From Circinella umbellata (taxonomy: Eukaryota; Mucoromycota; Mucoromycetes; Mucorales; Lichtheimiaceae): a stretch of DNA of 64,000 nt. Under the pieces are notes generated by a model. That model searched no databases, was not told where the DNA came from, and saw only the letters and a program-made list of their open reading frames with translations. Both the position numbers and the translations under genes were made by a program. Each line of letters opens with the position of its first letter. Positions within the stretch are counted from its first letter, which is position 1. Shown here one piece after another: positions 37,258 through 50,100 of this stretch. The stretch is taken from positions 124,001 to 188,000 of the forward strand of contig JAIWNF010000056.1 in assembly GCA_025093555.1 (NCBI GenBank), given 5' to 3'.

Positions 37258-38063
37258 TTATTTTTGTTGGGAGGATATCAATTCATCAATGACTTTCATA
37301 AGGATATTTGGAGGAGCTGTAGTGAAAAATGTAGCAGGGTAAATATGACTCTTCCAACTAGGATGTAATAAAATATGACAACATCCAACGTTTTGAAGAT
37401 CATAGTGGGTTAATGCTTGTGTTGCCTGTACGTCTGGATAAGGTGCTGGTCCTTGTTTACCAAATACCTATCAAAGCATTAAAAATAACATATGTCAGCT
37501 GGTCTTCCGCTCAAATAAATGTCAAAGTTTTAATTCAACTTACTGGAAAACCAGATGCAGGATCAGTAACATCAGCCCAAAAGCCTACTGACCCAAGCCG
37601 TTCAACAAGATATTTTCCCCACTCGATAAACTTGAGAGGTATACAAAATAAGATATTCATATACAGATTAGATTAATTTTTGCTTTAATCTATTTTATTT
37701 TTTTTGCTAGACTAGTTTATGTAGTCTGTTCCTGATATTATTATTGATTAAAATATTTATTACCAATTCAAGTTTATCGTCTCTTTCTTTATTAACCTCT
37801 GGTGTGGCACCAACCAAATCATTGACACATTGTTGAATAACAGGACAGACGAGAAAATCTTTACGTTCTTGTAAGTTAAGATGGGGAAAAACTGATTCGA
37901 CTTCTTTTATGAATCGAGTCGATGGAGAATAAGCAGAATACTCGAACACGGAGCCTTTAAATTGAAAACGAGTGGGTTCAATAACGCAATCACTCTTTGT
38001 AGTAGGCTTCGTACTAGTTAAGATTTTGCTCGATTGACATGAATCAGCAACAGAAGTTGGCAT
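37258..38063 (-). CDS. MMADHC: MMADHC (CblD) cobalamin-trafficking protein
   Basis: Homologue of methylmalonic aciduria and homocystinuria type D protein, which works with MMACHC to deliver vitamin B12 to methionine synthase and methylmalonyl-CoA mutase. Exons: 38063-37764, 37630-37544, 37467-37258; 198 aa with tandem TAA stops. Seen: the signature VGFWADVTDPASGFPVFG, very close to the animal GYWADFIDPSSG segment, followed by DLQNVGCCHILLHPSW, which keeps the paired Cys (158-159) of the region implicated in the CblC-CblD interaction, and a C-terminal PATFFTTAPP. The animal protein is about 100 aa longer at the N-terminus; this one begins almost directly before the folded domain and shows no clear mitochondrial presequence. 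It lies tail-to-tail with DPH7 and downstream of eS6. Confidence 0.9.
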
Positions 38064-38326
38064 TATTAATAATAAAAGCTTAAAAAAAAGAACAAAAGAA
38101 AATGAAAAGAGATATGAACTCCTTTTGAAATTATATTCTCTATACTTATAAAAACAGCTTAACTTTTTTTTTTGCATTACCGCCCCCACCACCAAGACAA
38201 CAAATAGTAAATCACATATTTCAATGGAAAACATATACACACAAAGAAGCACAAATTTAATGTTTGGACTATGAAAAAAACCAAGGATGAAAAAGTTGTT
38301 GATCATCTTTTTTTTTATTACTACAT

Positions 38327-39441
38327 TTAAGCAGAGGAAGACTTTTGCATGGATGAAGTGCGACGTCTTTCAATCTTACGGTCCTTAGCTTCCTTGACAC
38401 GCTTAGCCAAAAGTTGCTTGTATTCAGCTTCGGCTTCAGTCTTACGTTCAAGACGCTTACGCTTCTCCAATTTCTTCTTGCGTTGGCGACGAAGAGTAAC
38501 GGGAGTAACCAAACGTTGAATCTTGGGGGCCTTGGTGTAAGGCTTCTTTTCAGGGTTCGAAGGTTGGATGGTACGACGAATGACGTATTGGCGGACATCA
38601 TCTTCCTTGGTCAAGTTGAAGAACTTGCGGATGTTGTTGGCACGCTTGGGACCAAGACGCTTGGGGACAGTGGTGTCGGTCAAGCCGGGGATATCTTGTT
38701 CACCTTGCTTGATAACAACCAAGTTCATGACAGCCAAGTCGGATTGAACAATACAACCACGAACAGACTTACGCTTACGTTCACCAGTACGGCGAGGACG
38801 ATAGCAAGAGTGACCCTTGCTCAACAACAAGCGAACACGGTGGGGCAAAAGGACACCTTGCTTCATGGGGAAACCTTGCTTGTCGTTACCACCAGAGATA
38901 CGGAAAACGTAACCCTTGAATTCATCACCGAGCGAATCACCGGGAACTTCTTGGGCCATACGCTTATCGTAGAAACCACGCCTATATTATTATTTTTAAA
39001 TTATTCTTCTGTCAGCATATATATTCCCATTATAACCTTCTTTCTCTATTATTCTATGTAATTTCCCTTATTAAAAAAAAAAGAAAAACTCACAAGCGAC
39101 GTTCGTCGTCGATTTCAATCAACTTCTGACAGCCAGTGGCTGGGTTGGCAATGTTCAACTAGTTAATAATTAAAGTAAGTCAACTGTTAGTTTCTTTTTG
39201 AGTCCATTAAGAATTTTAAGGAAATCGCGGGGTGTAGTAAATAATGTAATTGGAATAATGTAATTGGAATGAGCATCATGTTGGAATCAAGAAGTGTCGC
39301 GTCCGAAAAAATAAAATAAAAAAATCCGTCTCTTTCGTTCGTTCATCCATCCATCCCAAAGATTCATCCATCCATCCGTACGCAATATCCTTGTTCCAAC
39401 GACGATGCTGATCCATTTTGCTATGTGCTATATACCTTCAT
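38327..39441 (-). CDS. RPS6: 40S ribosomal protein eS6
   Basis: Small-subunit ribosomal protein eS6, 241 aa, a downstream target of TOR/AGC kinase signalling. Exons: 39441-39436 (only ATGAAG), 39158-39094, 38981-38327. Seen: [72 protein letters not shown], and the basic C-terminal helix ending [13 protein letters not shown], which keeps clustered phosphorylatable Ser/Thr after basic residues. Intron 1 (277 bp) is long for this window, contains (ATCC)n clusters and a doubled ATTCCAATTACATT motif, and shows no clear snoRNA boxes. Codon use is biased toward C/G-ending codons compared with neighbours, as expected for strong expression. Confidence 0.97.
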
Positions 39442-39853
39442 AGTGCCAAAAGAAAAGAAAGTTCACTGTTGGCAGGCTCAGTAGCCAGATGTATGCGGCG
39501 ATTGAACATGTTACCAGCCATGTTTTTTTGGCGCGCAGGGCATTAATTAATAAATTACATTAGGGTTCCTGGATAATAAGTTTATTTATATTTTTGATTT
39601 CCTACTTGATATAATAGTAGTTTTTCACAAATCAGATTATTTCAAACAGTTATATATATGACAACAGCAATGTTAAATAAAATCAATGAATGACTAAACA
39701 ATGACATTTTTATTTACATAAAAGAAGAGATAGAACGAAGGAAAAGAGGAGGAGTTGTTATTGATATTATTTGAAAGAAAAAAAGAGATTAAGTGGAGAT
39801 GTGTGTGTGTGTGTTTATAAGGGTATAAATTATGCGTTTTTTTAATAAAAGAC
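39442..39853. other. eS6 promoter and AP-2 sigma 3' flank
   Basis: No gene seen. A short (GT)n run lies at about 39801-39814. Confidence 0.5.
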
Positions 39854-40614
39854 TTATTCTAATTTATCAAGATGATCAAGTCGTGTAAGTACAATATTTT
39901 TACTTGTTTCTTCAATTTCACCAGCCAAAAATACTTCATCCAAGATAGCATAAACCTATACCAAACAGTTCATCTTAGTTCTTCGATTCTTTTGTTCTAT
40001 CCCCAATAATTATGTCGTATCTTACCTTGTAAAAGTTAAATACTAAATCTAATTCACAGACGTTACCAAAGAAAGCATCCAACACTTCGACAAAAAAGTG
40101 AATTGCTTCTAAATAAGCAAGCTCATTGTCGTTAGCGTCAACACATACACAAAAGAAAAGACCTGCGTAACGGCGATATACAATCTTGTAATTACGGAAC
40201 TATATATGAATATATACATTTATACAAGGTTGCCATTGAAATAACAAACATAGTGAAACGATGAGTAAAAAAGGAATGAGAAAAGAAAATAGAGTTTCTC
40301 CATTGTGCATGCAATAAGATATTCATGTGTATTGCTTCTCCGTTTTACCTCAACAAAATTACTTTGATGTTTTTGGTCTCTTGGTGCAATCAATCGATGC
40401 ACCTCTCCTTTAAGTTTAATCTTTTCATCATCTTCGTAAGGGACATACCACTTGGCTAATCTCGTTTTGCCCTGACGATTTTGTACTAAAATAAATCGGA
40501 TCTAGAAGAAAGGAAAGAAACGATGATAGTTAATATACGCAATTTTTGTAAAAAGGCATCTCATGTGTTTTGAATAATAAAATGACTTTATCAATATTTT
40601 TATATGCTAACCAT
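39854..40614 (-). CDS. AP2S1: AP-2 clathrin adaptor complex sigma subunit
   Basis: Small sigma subunit of the AP-2 adaptor, which selects dileucine-motif cargo for clathrin-mediated endocytosis at the plasma membrane. Exons: 40614-40612 (the ATG alone), 40501-40349, 40199-40026, 39955-39854; 143 aa, family length. Seen: [74 protein letters not shown] and [10 protein letters not shown]. These fit sigma-2 better than sigma-1 or sigma-3. The splitting of the start codon into its own exon is supported by the need to place Met directly before IRF, with GT right after the ATG. Confidence 0.95.
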
Positions 40615-43172
40615 AATGTCACTAAGTGTTGGGCTTTATAAAGTAGAACGAAGGAAGGGAATATAAAAAAAACCAAGCAAAAACGGTTGACTCGTGCTAT
40701 TTACTAAAAAAAGAGAACGAAACATCGGGATTAGCCTATCGGTTTCGAATTTATTAATTATTCTTGCTCTGCTTGAATAATAATGAGTTTATATCCAATT
40801 TTTTACTTTCATCTGTATATGACTAGCTCTTCATGAGATATGTGTTTGACGATACATAATCATGAAAATGTAATAATATAAATTTACATAAATTGACATC
40901 TCCTGGTGAGAAAACAGCGACAGGGGATAACACGGTATCCAAGAAACATATTAATATTATTATTATTATAGGTTTCACAAAACAACACCTTGCATATAAC
41001 AATAAAAATACTCTCGCATGAACCTTCCTGGTTATAGAATATTGATAGTGAATATTATGAGCTCCATAATTACTAAAGAATATAAATAACTATACCATTT
41101 GCAATGTCTAGAAAAGACTAAATAAGCACTTGAAAATAAGCAAACACGTTTTTCTCTTATTAGCTATTCAGTAGAATACAGGGATTGAGAAGGATATAGA
41201 AATTATACAGAATATGAGTAGAATGTGAATAAAAAAAAGAACAAAAAAAAAAGAGAAACTTTATGAAAATTTGTAATAATAATAGAATTTTCAAGCAAAG
41301 AGATAATAATTGAAGAACGTACATCCAATTTTCAATATCGATCATCTCAACACCATCAACATCATTATATGTTTTCCGGCCAAATTCATTTCACTATGTA
41401 CCGACGTCATATCAAACTACCAAGCTGCAATTAAATTCATATGTTCCGAGTAGTACGTAATAATGCAATTGTTAAAGTTGCGAGTGACAACTTACTCATT
41501 CGCAAAGCATGAATAATAAAAAGGGTCCCTCGCTGACTGTAAATCTATTCACATCATCTGTTTCAAATTCTGTTTGCTAAGCAGCCCAATAGTCGTTCTA
41601 GATAGACCTTGTACATATTCCAGAAAGCTGCTCTGATTAAACATCCAATTTCATAATATCCATCAATGTAGTTAATGATAATGTGCTAATTGACACCATT
41701 ATCACTAGCAATATAGATAGCGAGTAATGCGAGGAGGGTGTATCCATAGAAAGCGTTAGATTAATTGGAATATATTTGTACGGTCTTAATAAACACAATT
41801 CAATCAGCATATTTTTGAAACGTTTGATGCCACAATAATATTAGACTGAATGGCAGTAATAACAGAAATTTTTTAATAATTTTTCTTCAAAATCATAAGC
41901 AAACCCTTTGACAATAGAAATTTAAAATAGTACATCTCTGTTGATAAGAACAATACTGTTAATGACTGTGAGTTTGAATAGAGTGGTATGGTTTTATTAC
42001 TGCGTATTGTTATTACGTTGATTATATTATATATTTTAGAAGCACATATAAATTGAAAAGTCGCTTCACATTAACTTTTAACTGAAAAGAACCACATCAA
42101 GTGAAACAAATTAGGCATTGGTATTATCTTCCTATAAAAAAAAACTTGTTCTAAAAAAAGAAGAATATCTTTTACTTTCATCAATTTTTTCTATTTACAG
42201 CTAATTTCTCTTTCTTTATAATGTTATTATGACTAATGTATAATAAACCTTTTTGGTGATGGGAAGAAATTGGTCTTTCGAAAATGGTATGTATGCGTAT
42301 ACTCTATAGTTTGTTTTATCGAGTCACAAGCTGTGTAATATACGTGACCTGACCACACCATACTAAACTCGAACAACACATAAGCAATGGAAATAGTATA
42401 GTAAACGGTAGATTATTTTTCGTTATTGTATATGATGCATAGGTACTGTTTTTTGTTGTTAGAAAATATTATAAAAGCTTAATAACGCATTCTATAAACT
42501 TAATAATAGATTGAAAGAAAAAGAGACTAAATGAACATTGACTCCATTGTAAAATGGAAAATATCTGCTCCAGTCTAATACGAAGAAAAAAAAAGCTAAT
42601 TTTGTACACAGCCATCAAAACGAAGGTTGATGGGTGTAAATTAAGTTCCACAAAATGATCGGATAAGTAGTACTACGTAGACAACGTGTCATGAATAAGT
42701 TTGTTTAACATGTCTCTGATAGACGACAAAATAACAACCATATCGTTTCTCTAACAATCAAACAAGTGAAATTGACTGCTATAATTGGACTCTTTGAATT
42801 GTACACAGTAGTATATAGCACATGAATATCTTTCTATTATACCACAAGAAGACAAAAGACTTATAAAAATAGTTTTTAATAAAAAAATATACAAATGTTA
42901 AATAATCCTTATTCATATTATTTTTACATATATATGGTAAGAGTTAAAAGAGGTTACAAATATTTGACGTGTGAGACATTTATAAAAGGGGTATATATAA
43001 TACAGCTATTTTTATGTTATTAAGAATAGTATACTATTACTTTTACCATCGCTAATACTGCAGATTGTCAGTCGCAGTATAGACAATAATAATAAGTATT
43101 ATAATAACAAAAGGAAGAATGGGGAAGATGAAAGTAATGTAAGTGACCAAAAATTAATCATGCTGTTGCTGT
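40615..43172. other. 2.6-kb intergenic region, nothing recognised
   Basis: AT-rich, no supported gene. It is the upstream region of AP2S1 and the 3' flank of the P450 gene. Small palindromes such as GTAGTACTAC (about 42667) occur. Confidence 0.5.
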
Positions 43173-45599
43173 TTAAGAACGTTTTTCAACAGCAACTTTC
43201 ATACCATATTTCATTGGTAGTGTTAATGAGACTTGGTAAGTGACGTTTTGATGAGGAGTCAAAGAAAATTTGTAACGTTTAACAAGGAAAGAGATAGCTA
43301 CAAGAGCTTCCAAAGTAGCAAGATGTTGACCTAAGCATACACGTGGACCAGCATGGAAAGCAGGCCATTGGCCTTGCGATTCACGACGTAATTCACCATC
43401 CTGTCCAATCCATCTTTCAGGAACGAACTCACGGGCATTTTCACCCCAAACCTTTTGCGCGCGACCTTGTGCAAATGGTGACCTATAAAAAAGAATTGAG
43501 TGGGATACAATAATAAGTATATATAACATGGCATTATTAATAAATCATAGTATACTAATAATAATTATAAACATACCAAAGTATATAATCCCCTTTCTGG
43601 ATATGTGTGCCTGGTAATTATTTAAAAATAATAATACTATTATTAGCATGTATAATAAATAGCTTATATACTTAAGAGCTACAAAAGAGAAAAGAAAAAC
43701 TTACCATCAGGCCAAATATCATCATTAAGAGCATACTTCATATTAAGTGGTACAGATGGGTAAAGCCTGAGTGTCTCGTAGAAACTGGTGATAATAAAAA
43801 ATTATAATTGTGTTATTATCAAGTTAAAGTTTTAAAAGTATGAATATTATATACATACACTGCATGAGCATATTTCATGGTCTTGATAACTTCAAAAAGG
43901 GCAACAGGATCATCCAAAAGTTCATCAGTGATGTTTTCAGAAATTTCTTTGTACAATAAGCGTTCAATACGTGGGTGAGTGCAGAGCATAAAAAAACACC
44001 AGGATAAGGCTTGAGCAGTGGTATCACGACCAGCAATAATAAAGTTAAGTACGATATCTCGAAGCTATTTAGTTGTCAAAAAGTATCTTAGTAACAAATA
44101 GATTGATTATGTATTGATATAATAATGAGAGACGCGTGGTACTTTTTTTTTACCTCATCATTGCTTAATGGTTGACCATCTTTATTCTTTGCGGTCATGA
44201 AACGTGACAAAAGGTCGTGAAACTCTTGACCGCTAGCAATCTCTTTACGTCGTTTTTCGGTAACATCACGAGCAAAGTCATCAACGACTTTAAGATTTTC
44301 TTTCATAGATCGACTGTTAGGGTAAACCAACTTCATAACGGTTTCACTGACAACGTGAGCAGGGTTAATAAAACGCATGAAAGTATCTTTTTGAGCATCA
44401 TCGAAGGCTTCTGCAAATGGCACTTTTCCTTTGGTGCCCATTGCGTTAAGATGAACACCAAAACCAAGTCTGTATAATAAAAGTAAAACTTAGTTACAGA
44501 ACGTCATAACATCAAATAAAAGTAATAAATGTTCACATACAAGACAAATGAATCCAAAGTGAATTTGTACATAAGATCATGGAAATCAAGCACTTGACAC
44601 TCATCGGCTGCAACATCAAGGATATTCTTCGACATGTATTTCATTTCATCTACAAAGACACTATTATTATAAAATTTTGTGAAACCTGTCAGTTATCATC
44701 ACCAAAAAATTAAGAATTTCTTGGCTGCGGTCTTCAAAGTAGACTACAACCCTTTTTTTTTTTTTGTACATACGATGTAAAATGGTTTTGGAAATTCTTA
44801 ACATTAAATACCAGACTTGCTGTTTTTCGTTGATATCTATGAGAGTCAAAGTAATATTGTTATTTATGAGTAGCATTTAATAAAAATTAAAAAAATGAAT
44901 CAGTTGAGAAATGAATGATATATCATACCTCCATTCTTCACCGTTTGCATTAAAGATACCATCACCAAAAAGATCGCCAAGAGCAGCATGAAATTCAGGA
45001 CCCTTGATATAATTTTCAAAATTATCTATTATAATAAGGCATTTACATATCAAAGAAGAAATATTGCTATTAGTAAAAAAAAAAGATATGTTTATCAATT
45101 AAGATTTAAAAATTACTGGGAGAATACGAAATAACATACTCTTGAGAACATGTTCGACGTTTTTGGGATTAATTGTAGCAATATACGCGGGAACAATAAA
45201 GACACTCAATTTACTAAGTTATAATAAAAAAGAAATATTAACATCGGTTATTCCAGCTGATGTGAATAAATGAAATCAATCAAATGATCTCATTTTTCAC
45301 TAATGAAAAAAGAAAACCTTTTTTCTTCTCTAAACATTAAATATTAACTTTACGTACGCAGTTAATTGATCCATTCGAGTAAACACTTCATGACCAAACT
45401 CATGAAAATAAGGAACCCATTTTAAAATATCAGGAATATTTCCAAGAACAGGCCATCCAGGTTCTTGAGCAATACCAGGTCTTTTTTCATCAAATGCAGC
45501 TCTATCTCTATAAATAAGACCAAGAGCAGCAAGAGCAGCAAGCATTCCTTGCCCCCAATATTGAGGAGCTTGATTAACAATTGAACGGGCTGTTTCCAT
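43173..45599 (-). CDS. Cytochrome P450 monooxygenase, CYP86-clan-like
   Basis: Haem-thiolate monooxygenase of 513 aa. Exons: 45599-45358, 45213-45140, 45025-44929, 44836-44774, 44660-44541, 44469-44154, 44064-43859, 43784-43705, 43610-43577, 43482-43173. Seen: a short hydrophobic N-terminal segment (about residues 17-30), PGWPVLGN hinge, I-helix FIIAGRDTTAQALSW (315-320), ExxR as YETLR (376-379), FVPERW, and the haem loop FHAGPRVCLGQHLA with Cys460 as the iron ligand. The I-helix and haem-loop wording resembles fatty-acid/alkane hydroxylases (CYP52, CYP86, CYP704 group), so a lipid substrate is a guess. Ten exons, one of only 34 bp, make it the most fragmented gene here after the transporters. 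No neighbouring biosynthetic genes suggest a pathway. Confidence 0.92.
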
Positions 45600-47129
45600 T
45601 ATTAAATATAAAAGAAAATATGATTGAAAAATGTAAGATATTAAAAAGAGAAAGAGAATGAAATTTCTTTGTTTTCCAAAAGTTAAATAAAAATCATTGG
45701 GGTGTAACTTTATATATAAATTTCAAGAATAAAATCTGAAGTGTGACACACACTTGGTTTTACAATTATGATCGCATTTTTTGTAACAGTAAACTTAAAA
45801 AACTAAAAAAGAAAACTTTCTAGTATTGTTGCGTCTATAATAATAAAAAAACGCCTACTTTTTTACTTTTTTTTCCCCAGCTCTTTTCACATGAAATAAA
45901 TAAACAATATCTTTACACACGATACATTATAATTCAAAAAAGAAAAAAGTCCATTCAGGTAGTACTAAGTAGATCGAAATAAGGTAATAGTTTCTTAGAT
46001 CATGTACTTTTCGGATTTTGCCCCACATTTTAACCCGACCTACAACCCCACTCGCATATGATTTGTACTTTTTTTTCTACCTCTAATAAAAAAAAAAGAC
46101 CCCGATGATTTTTTCTTTCCATTGTTTAATAGAAAGGATTAGGATCACTCAACCTCTATCGTTTTTTTAAACAATATTGAAAGTTGGATTAGAGATATAC
46201 TCGTCATCCTTTTTCTCTCTTGATATATTAAAATCATACGTTTGACAGCTTTTTGATAATAATAAAAAGAATGGGGTATTAATGAAAATTGGGGAAAAAA
46301 CAAAATAATAAAATGCAAACTAACGTAACACGATAAAACGTATTCACATCCCATCTGGTCATTGTTTTTTCATTTGTTTCGCTTGTTTTTACTACGTATT
46401 TAGTAAAGATATAACATTTCTATTCTTTTGCTTTCCCAGTGTTCTGAGTTCCGGTGACAGAATCACCAGATGGTTTTGGCTTATTATTATTATTTTCTCC
46501 ACCCCACCACAAAGATAGTATACCCACCAGCACACTTTTTTTTTTTTTTTTGAAAATCAACTCTATATAAAACTTGTGGAACTTTAAGAATAAAAAATAA
46601 AATTAAATAAATCTTTAAAAATAACGATAATAATTAAAAAAAAACATGCAATTGGGGAGTGGGGTAAAAAGAATAAATAGGCCAAAACGTTTAAACCAAT
46701 TTTTTTTTCATATACAACAACAGTTAGCACATATGGCAAGAAAATAAATAATAATTAAAAAAGAAAAAAGAGTGTAAAAACAACTATAAATATATATATA
46801 AAGAGTAAATGAACGTGAAAAATAAAGAAAATAAAGACAAATAAAAAGGCATACATACAAGGCAAGCTAAGGATTAAATTAAAAAGAGAAGAGTATATAT
46901 ATATATATATATATATAAGTATGTGTTTGTGTTTGTGTGTCCGTGTTATATATAAGAGACCAAATGAATAAAGAAAATAAAAAAAATAAAACATAAATAA
47001 CAAATGGGGTTGGGGTTGGGTAAAGAAGTATAAAGAAAGATGGGGTAAAATAAGGGGCATAATAAAAATATGATACGTGTGTATGGTGGATATCTTTTTT
47101 TTATCGTTTTTAATTTTGTTTTGTTTTCA
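45600..47129. other. Intergenic region between P450 and CP2 factor
   Basis: No gene seen. It contains a (TA)n microsatellite at about 46894-46916 and GT-rich sequence after it, which together create a long but meaningless minus-strand open frame. Confidence 0.55.
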
Positions 47130-50100
47130 TTATTTTTGTTGCTGTTGAAGTAAAAGACGAACAGTTCCATCTGATTTAATATCCCATTCTACTGCAACAA
47201 TTGTATCGTTTGGAAAACTGCTGGCAAGTACTTCATCATCTACTTGAATAAGTGTTCCATCATTACCATTCACTCTAGAAGACGCTGCTTTTGTGGTTGA
47301 TGCTGAGGTATTACTACGTTGGTGATGGTGATGAGAATGATGATTTGAACTACTGTTATTACTATTCCAACTAACATTTTTTGGTTGGCGCCATAATACT
47401 TCTGATACTTGACTATAATGCAAAGATAATACAGGACAAAGCTTTGCAATTAACTCTTGTACAACGACCTTTTCAAGTACAATATACTGAAGTTTCTTTT
47501 TATCTGTACGGGATCGTGCTGTTGCTGTAGGTGAAGGTGGTGAATGGAAACGTTGATGTTGAGTAGTCTTGACATTAACATAAAGAGAAAGACCTAAAAA
47601 TTTTGTTAGTTATATTTATGTTATTACTGCTAAAAAAAATGTTCGAATGATAAAAAAAATCTACCTGTTGTGGTGTTTGTGGATGTAGGTGTAAGCTGAG
47701 TAGAAGTTTCTGAAAGTGAGAGAGAAGATACTGGTACAGTAGCAGATAAATCAAATACTCTTCTCGAATGATAATCATCGATCTCAGAATATGAACGTTT
47801 ATGCTGAAGAGATGATGACTGTTGTTGGTGGTCATCATATGTTTGAGTCAATGCACCGGATGTTTGCTGTTGCTGCTGTTCTCTTCGTCTATTAGTAATA
47901 GGAGATGGTGTCATGCTACTGATATCACTGCCTGTTGCCTTCATTTGTTGTTGGAATAATTGTACTTGACCAGATTGTGGCTGTGAATCATCTACTGTTG
48001 TTGAAAACAGAGCATCTGATGCTTGCGGTGTAGTTGGAACTTCACTAAACACACTATATGGTTTTGGTTGGTTATACATAAGCCAGAATGGATGTTGGCG
48101 AGGATTCCCTTCAGCTATAGAATAGTAATAAAAATATATAATTATGAACAAATTAAATTGCTACTTGTCGTTCAGCAAGGTTTTTTCTTTCTTTTATTTA
48201 TAACTAATCCAAAAATATATAAATACCATAGACTCGCTCTAGGTGTTTTCCAATCTGTTTGGCATCATCCTTGTTTTTTCTTTCAGCGCCCTAATAAAAC
48301 ATTTAATAATGCAAGAGGAATTAAGAAAATAGTTTTTTAATTTTAGAAAAAAAACCCAGCTTTGATGGGAATTTTGAACTCCTTTTTCTTACGAAAAAGA
48401 AGCCATTACCTTATCTCTAAAAAGCTTAATTTTACAGTAACACTGTTCAGCGTATTCGTTGTTATAGCTGTTGCTATCGGCCGAGGAAGATGATGACAAT
48501 GGAAATGTATTATTATTTGCTAATAGTTGCTGCGATGTGGTTGAGGACGCTGTCATCGGTATCATTGTTTCCATTTGTGCACGAAGTGGTATACCTTTGA
48601 CACCTTTGATACGTGAGAAATCAGTTGAAAGGCAATTAAACCGAACAAATATTTTGGCACCATAACGACCATTCCAATCAAAAGTGATACGATCAAAACT
48701 CGTAAACTTTATATTATGAACTCCCACTGATTGTTCTTGGTCTAGTAAATTGTACAAAAAAAAATTATATTAAAATTTAAATCAACGAAAAAAAACGACA
48801 CCACAATAGCAATTGGTTGAGAGTGGGAGCACTTACCAAGGGTTACGGCACGAGCATCTGGAGGATTCTTTTGTTGGCCAAGCCAAAATTTCCAATAGTT
48901 AAGCGCGACTTTACGATGAGATGGTTCATGAAACATGATTATAAATGTGCTGGTAATGTTAATATCATGTTCGTACGTATCTTGCAAATGAATAGCATAA
49001 GACTGACCACGATTGAGATACGTGGTGGGAGAGCCTTCACTGATCTGTGTCGCAGCTGTTGATGCTTAGGTAATAAAATATTTGTATGTGTTAATTTAGT
49101 AGCTTCAGTTAAAAAGATATAAAGCCATTACTTTCTATCAATGACTTTTTCAAGTTCTATAATTATTAACTACCTTGCAAAATGATATTAAAGCGTAACA
49201 ATGGTCTATATAAAATCATCGATGAAATATATACAAAGTCGGTTTAGGTTAATAATTTCTTCCCAATTGGTTTATAGTAAAAATAAAAAGAAAGGTAAAA
49301 ATCACTTGGTGCAACACTCGATCTTTTGTGTAACCTCTTCTGCACCTATCCTTTGTTCCCAAAACTTCACTGCTATTTACAGAGAGATTCATTGTCATTT
49401 CTTTCATCTCTCCTTCTCTTCTCTCCTTCATTCCTTTTCTTCCCCCATTTATTAGTTCTCGCTTTCTCCTTTAGCTCCGGTACTAGGGCATTCTTTTTTT
49501 TTCTTGTTGTCTCATTTCTTAAATACCCCTAAGTTTTTTCCCCGTCCATTTCTCCGTAAAAAAAACAGATATACAAATGAAATAAAACACTCCCTTCTAT
49601 AAAAAAAATGTAGAAAGTGATTATGTGTAATGAAAAAAAACGTACATATTTGCATTTCGCTGATCTATTATAGGCTGACCGGCTGAGGAAGACGAAGATG
49701 CAGATCCCGGAAAGGAGCAAGGCGAGGGTGTCCCCGTGGCAGATGATGTTGGTGTCACCATGGTGCTTGTAGAACCTGATGTTGCTACGTGGTGCTGCTG
49801 TTGTTGAGATGAATGCTGCGCGTGAATATTATCTAAAGAGGGTTGTGAAGGAATATTTGAATAAAAATTACCAGGCATGGGTGTTGTAGCAACATTGGCT
49901 ACTACTTCTGATGATGCCACTGTTGTTGCTAGAGAAGTATTGATTGCAGTATTATTAGTATAATTAGAATTATGACTATTAGCTATTATGGTTTCATGTT
50001 GATTGTTATCAACAATAGTACTAGTAGACGTAGTAGATGTAGTATTTCCGTCAGGCACAGGAGTGATTGCCAGAGCGGATGAACAGCGACGTTTGATATG

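Noticed and set aside
37413..37676. 87-codon plus-strand frame
   Set aside because: Antisense to MMADHC exons 2-3.
38414..39061. 215-codon plus-strand frame
   Set aside because: Antisense shadow of the codon-biased eS6 gene.
39159..39435. snoRNA inside eS6 intron 1
   Set aside because: An ATGATGC word resembles box C, but no convincing box D or terminal stem was found.
46755..47060. 101-codon minus-strand frame
   Set aside because: Driven by TA and GT repeats; hydrophobic simple sequence with no domain.
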